DNA of 64,000 bases from Aquitalea denitrificans (lineage in GTDB: Bacteria; Pseudomonadota; Gammaproteobacteria; Burkholderiales; Chromobacteriaceae). Under the pieces are notes generated by a model. The model worked only from the letters and a program-made list of their open reading frames with translations, was not told where the DNA came from and did not search any database. Of the stretch, positions 60,389-64,000 are shown one piece after another (position 1 is the first letter of the stretch; every line of letters starts with the position of its first letter). The position numbers and the translations under genes were made by a program. The stretch covers positions 2,852,001-2,916,000 of the forward strand of contig NZ_CP047241.1 in the NCBI RefSeq assembly GCF_009856625.1, written 5' to 3'.

Positions 60389-63085
60389 ATGACGGACACC
60401 CGCCCAGATCCAGATGCCCTGCTGGATGAACTGAAACAGGAAGAACTGGCGGCCCACCGTGGCCGTCTGAAAATATTTTTTGGTGCCTGCGCCGGGGTGG
60501 GCAAGACTTATGCCATGCTCAGTGCCGCCCGCCAGCGCCAGCAGGAAGGCTGCAAGGTGCTGGTTGGCGTGGTGGAAACCCATGGCCGCAAGGAAACCGA
60601 AGCCCAGCTGCAGGATCTGGAAGTGCTACCGCCCACCCAGATCGAATACAAGGGTCGCAGCCTGGCCGAATTCGATCTGGACAGCGCTCTGGCTCGCCAG
60701 CCACAACTGATCCTGATGGACGAATTCGCCCACTCCAATGTCCCCGGTTCGCGCCATGCCAAACGCTGGCAGGATGTGGAAGAACTGCTGGCCGCCGGCA
60801 TCGATGTCTACACCACACTGAATGTGCAGCATCTGGAAAGCCTGAACGATGTGGTGGGCCAGATCACCGGCATCGTGGTGCGCGAAACCCTGCCCGACCA
60901 TGTATTCGATCAGGCCGAAGAGGTGGCACTTGTTGATCTTCCGCCAGACGAACTGCTGGCGCGCTTGGCGGCAGGCAAGGTGTATCTGGCACAGCAGGCC
61001 GAACGTGCGGTGAAGAATTTCTTCCGCAAAGGCAATCTGCTGGCACTACGCGAACTGGCCTTGCGCCGCACCGCCGACCGGGTGGATGCCCAGATGCGCG
61101 CCTACCGTGCCGACCAGTCGATCAAGCCGGTATGGCATGCCCGCGAACGCTTGTTGATTTGCGTGGGGCATGGTCCGGGAACGGAAAAGCTGGTGCGCAG
61201 CGGCAAGCGACTGGCCGCCAGCCTGGATGCCGACTGGATCGCCGTATTCGTGGAAACGCCGGAATTGCAGCGTCTATCCGAACACAAGCGCGCCCGTATC
61301 ATGAAGGGACTGAAACTGGCACAGGAGCTGGGCGCAGAAACCACCGTACTGGGCGGCAGTGATCTGGCCTCTACCCTGCTGGCCTACGCCCGCACTCGCA
61401 ATGTCTCCAAGCTGGTGGTGGGCAAATCATCCGCCAGCAAGCTGCGCCGGGTTGTGCAACGGCCTTTGCTGGAGCAACTGACACTGCAAGCACATGATGT
61501 GGACGTATACGTGGTATCGCATGAGCTGGACGACGACACGCCGGCCCGGCCAGATGGCTTCAACAGCCTGCTGTTTGGCGAAGCCAGCCGGCAAAAGCAG
61601 GGGCATGGCTATCTGGCCGCAGTGCTAGCCTGCCTGCTGACGACCGGGCTGGTCAGCTTGCTGACCCCCTTTTTCGATCTATCCAATGTGGTGATGCTGT
61701 ACCTGCTGGCCGTGGTGCTGGTTGCCGTCCGCTTTGGCCGTGGTCCGGGGGTGCTGGCATCCTTGCTGGCAGTAGCCACTTTCGACTTTTTCTTCGTGCC
61801 GCCGCGTCTATCGCTGTCTGTTTCCGATACCCAGTACCTGCTTACCTTCGCCGTGATGTTTGCCGTGGCGCTGATCATCAGCCAGCTGGCTGCCAGGCTG
61901 CGCTTCGAAGCCAATATCGCCACCTACCGCGAACGCCGTACCAGGGCACTGTACGATCTGGGCCGGGAACTGGCCGGTGCACTCACCGCCAACCAGATCA
62001 TCGATACCGCCGTCAGCCGGCTGCAACCCTTGTTCAATGCCAGCATCGTGCTGTTTACCCCCAACAGCAATGAAGAACTGCGCGCCGAAAACGACAACCC
62101 TGTCCAGGCCGATGCGGGTGTGGCGCAATGGGTGTATGACAAGCAGCAAGCCGCCGGCCTTGGCACCCAGACCCTGCCCGCCAACCCCATGCTGTATCTG
62201 CCGCTAAAGGCCCCGATGCGCAACCGTGGCGTGCTGGCGATATTGCCGGAGCAACTGGATCAGGTTTTTCTGCCGGAGCAGCAACGGCTGCTGGAAACCT
62301 GTGCCGCGCAGATCGCCCTGGCACTGGAACGGGTGCACTACGTTGAAGTCGCACAGGATGCCATCGTGGCCATGGAATCGGAACGGCTGCGCAACAGCGT
62401 GCTGTCCGTCATCTCCCACGACCTGCGCACCCCACTGACTACGCTGGTGGGCCTGTCCAGCATTCTGGCCACCGGTCAGGTCGATGCCGCCAGGCAGGCC
62501 GACATCGCCCAGTCCATCCAGGAAGAATCACTGCGCATGAACCATCTGGTGACCAATCTGCTGGATATGGCCAGACTGCAATCCGGGGTAAAGCTGAACC
62601 GCGAGTGGCAGTTGCTGGACGATGTGGTCGGCAGCGCGGTACGTGCCTGCCAGCGCACGCTGCAAGGACATGCGCTGCAGCTGCTGCTGGCCAATGATCT
62701 GCCAGTACTGGAGTACGATGCCGTGCTGATTGAACGGGTGCTGGTGAACCTGCTGGAAAACGCCGCCAAATATACCCCGCCCGATAGCCAGATCACGCTC
62801 AAGGCCGATACTGAGGGCGCTACAATACGTGTTTGCGTACAGGACAACGGCCCCGGACTGCCTGGTGGGCAGGAGCAGAAGCTGTTTGACAAGTTCACCC
62901 GCGGCAGCAGTGAATCCACCACACCGGGTGTAGGTTTGGGACTTGCCATCTGCCGCAGCATTGTCGAAGCCCATGGTGGCCGCATAGAAGCCAGCAATCG
63001 CCAGCCCCACGGAGCACAATTCTGTTTCACCCTGCCGGTCAGCCCCATGCCGGCCCTGCCTGGCGAAGAGGATATCAAACCATGA
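60389..63085 (+). CDS. kdpD: Sensor histidine kinase KdpD
   Basis: KdpD senses low K+ or osmotic stress and phosphorylates KdpE. The 898 residues, from MTDTRPDPDALL, have the KdpD N-terminal ATP-binding domain (Walker A GACAGVGKT at 32-40), a USP-like domain, four membrane helices (about 405-500), a GAF domain, then HisKA with His677 in VISHDLRTPL and an HATPase domain (DNGPGLPGG, GVGLGLAICR). The longest frame adds 26 codons. kdpE overlaps its end by four bases. Confidence 0.96.
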   Translation: MTDTRPDPDALLDELKQEELAAHRGRLKIFFGACAGVGKTYAMLSAARQRQQEGCKVLVGVVETHGRKETEAQLQDLEVLPPTQIEYKGRSLAEFDLDSALARQPQLILMDEFAHSNVPGSRHAKRWQDVEELLAAGIDVYTTLNVQHLESLNDVVGQITGIVVRETLPDHVFDQAEEVALVDLPPDELLARLAAGKVYLAQQAERAVKNFFRKGNLLALRELALRRTADRVDAQMRAYRADQSIKPVWHARERLLICVGHGPGTEKLVRSGKRLAASLDADWIAVFVETPELQRLSEHKRARIMKGLKLAQELGAETTVLGGSDLASTLLAYARTRNVSKLVVGKSSASKLRRVVQRPLLEQLTLQAHDVDVYVVSHELDDDTPARPDGFNSLLFGEASRQKQGHGYLAAVLACLLTTGLVSLLTPFFDLSNVVMLYLLAVVLVAVRFGRGPGVLASLLAVATFDFFFVPPRLSLSVSDTQYLLTFAVMFAVALIISQLAARLRFEANIATYRERRTRALYDLGRELAGALTANQIIDTAVSRLQPLFNASIVLFTPNSNEELRAENDNPVQADAGVAQWVYDKQQAAGLGTQTLPANPMLYLPLKAPMRNRGVLAILPEQLDQVFLPEQQRLLETCAAQIALALERVHYVEVAQDAIVAMESERLRNSVLSVISHDLRTPLTTLVGLSSILATGQVDAARQADIAQSIQEESLRMNHLVTNLLDMARLQSGVKLNREWQLLDDVVGSAVRACQRTLQGHALQLLLANDLPVLEYDAVLIERVLVNLLENAAKYTPPDSQITLKADTEGATIRVCVQDNGPGLPGGQEQKLFDKFTRGSSESTTPGVGLGLAICRSIVEAHGGRIEASNRQPHGAQFCFTLPVSPMPALPGEEDIKP

Positions 63086-63777
63086 GTGAAACCCCCGTCA
63101 ATCTGGTGGTCATTGAAGATGAAAAGCCGATCCGCCGCTTTCTGGCCTCAGCGCTGGATGGTGACAACTGGGTAATCCACGAAGCCGAAACCGGAAAACA
63201 GGGCCTGATCGAAGTGGCCACCCGCAAACCGGACATGGTGATCCTGGACCTGGGCCTGCCCGACATGAACGGCATCGATGTTATCCGCCAACTGCGCGAA
63301 TGGACCGATCTGCCCATCCTGGTGCTGTCTGCCCGCACCCAGGAAGCCGAAAAAGTGCTGGCACTGGATGCCGGTGCCGATGACTACCTCACCAAACCCT
63401 TTGGGGTGGCCGAATGCATGGCGCGCATCCGCGTGCTGCTGCGCCGGCGCGGCAATGGCAGCGCTGCCCCGGTCCAGACTTTTGCCTTTGGTGATATCAG
63501 GGTCGACCTGGTGGCCCGTAGCGTCAGCAAGGGCGGTGTCACCATACACCTCACCCCCATCGAATACCGACTACTGACCACACTGATCCGCAATGCAGGC
63601 AAGGTCATCACGCACAGAGAATTGCTGCTGGCGGTATGGGGACCATCTTTCTCCGAGCATAACCAGTACCTGCGCGTTTACATGGGCCATCTGCGGCAAA
63701 AGCTGGAAGACAAGCCGGCCATGCCGCAGCACATCCTGACCGAAACCGGCGTGGGCTACCGCTTGCTGGAAAGCTGA
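63082..63777 (+). CDS. kdpE: Response regulator KdpE
   Basis: KdpE activates kdpFABC when phosphorylated by KdpD. The 231 residues have a receiver domain with the phospho-acceptor Asp56 in VILDLGLPD, the acidic pair near residue 12-13 and Lys in TKPFG, then an OmpR/PhoB winged-helix DNA-binding domain (HLTPIEYRLLTTLIRNAGKVITHRELL). The ATGA overlap with kdpD couples the two. No terminator could be clearly placed after it. Confidence 0.96.
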   Translation: MSETPVNLVVIEDEKPIRRFLASALDGDNWVIHEAETGKQGLIEVATRKPDMVILDLGLPDMNGIDVIRQLREWTDLPILVLSARTQEAEKVLALDAGADDYLTKPFGVAECMARIRVLLRRRGNGSAAPVQTFAFGDIRVDLVARSVSKGGVTIHLTPIEYRLLTTLIRNAGKVITHRELLLAVWGPSFSEHNQYLRVYMGHLRQKLEDKPAMPQHILTETGVGYRLLES

Positions 63778-63911
63778 ACCGGCTGGCACATCAGCCACTT
63801 GACGGAGCACGGCAGCCACCCTGGCACGCCGCTGCCCAACACCTGTGCAGCCAGGCTTTACGCCACAAAACGCATTTTACCGCGGCCCTACTCTCCCACC
63901 CAGAATAACCC

Positions 63912-63975
63912 GGAAATTTCCAGGCAAATGGATAGTCCATTTCCTGGCTACTGAATCAGAAATCGGCTATTTCTG
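63912..63975. repeat. Cluster of three inverted repeats near the window end
   Basis: The palindrome GGAAATTTCC is followed by CCAGG-C-AAATGGA/TCCATTT-CCTGG (three-base loop) and then by CAGAAAT/ATTTCTG (five-base loop). No gene overlaps them. They could be a terminator-like structure or an operator, or belong to an element beyond position 64000. Confidence 0.5.
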
Positions 63976-64000
63976 GCCGCCTTCCCTCATTTGTAGACTG

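Overview
The window is chromosomal DNA of a Gram-negative betaproteobacterium. Protein sequences and gene order (tig-clpP-clpX-lon-hupB; folC-SPOR protein-cvpA-purF-metZ; pmbA/yjgA divergent) point to the Neisseriales, most likely the Chromobacteriaceae (Aquitalea/Chromobacterium/Vogesella-like). This placement is an inference from family resemblance; no database search was run. Genes are densely packed and GC-rich with AT-richer spacers. I found no insertion sequence, prophage or CRISPR array.

Layout. 1-6.4 kb: a proteostasis cluster on the minus strand (tig, clpP, clpX, lon, hupB, then a tRNA-Val cut by the window edge), with sigma-32-type promoters before tig and lon. 6.8-10.1 kb: tRNA-Leu, a YccA-type membrane protein, tilS and accA. 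10.3-11.4 kb: a tandem array of six tRNA-Val(TAC)/tRNA-Asp(GTC) pairs on a repeat of about 184 bp. 11.5-21.8 kb: dsbB, a cytosolic patatin, pmbA, darP(yjgA)-mog-YheT-like hydrolase, trpC, a secreted patatin with its own beta-barrel (type Vd) and a divergent PilZ protein. 21.9-30.8 kb: a fatty-acid beta-oxidation island (thiolase, hydroxyacyl-CoA dehydrogenase/hydratase, FadL, thioesterase, FadE, PsrA-like TetR regulator) with two related operator-like sites, before fadL and before the regulator. 31-37.5 kb: metZ, purF, cvpA, SPOR protein, folC, a YgfX-like protein and a small unknown protein. 37.6-43.7 kb: an Uup-type ABC-F ATPase, an NlpC/P60 lipoprotein, an unknown protein, tyrB, a small membrane protein, a cupin and a double-CDGSH iron-sulfur protein. 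43.9-48.7 kb: clpB with a third sigma-32-type promoter, and a chemoreceptor. 49-53.7 kb: selD, mnmH and mnmC, which together serve tRNA wobble-uridine modification, then a thioesterase. 53.8-55.3 kb: a possible structured RNA ending in a terminator hairpin, a TauE/SafE permease and a 63-residue unknown gene. 55.5-63.8 kb: the complete kdpFABCDE potassium system, preceded by an unlisted 31-codon membrane-peptide gene overlapping kdpF.

How the parts work together: the trigger factor/Clp/Lon cluster and ClpB look like one heat-shock regulon. The fad genes look like one regulon under the TetR protein. SelD supplies selenophosphate to MnmH, which acts on the same U34 that MnmC finishes. KdpDE senses potassium need and drives kdpFABC. 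Start codons were moved from the longest possible reading frame wherever a ribosome-binding site or family length argued for it. Most of the window is ordinary housekeeping DNA; the least explained elements are the possible RNA at 53.8 kb, the 31-codon gene before kdpF, the terminator-like hairpin before purF and the tRNA array.
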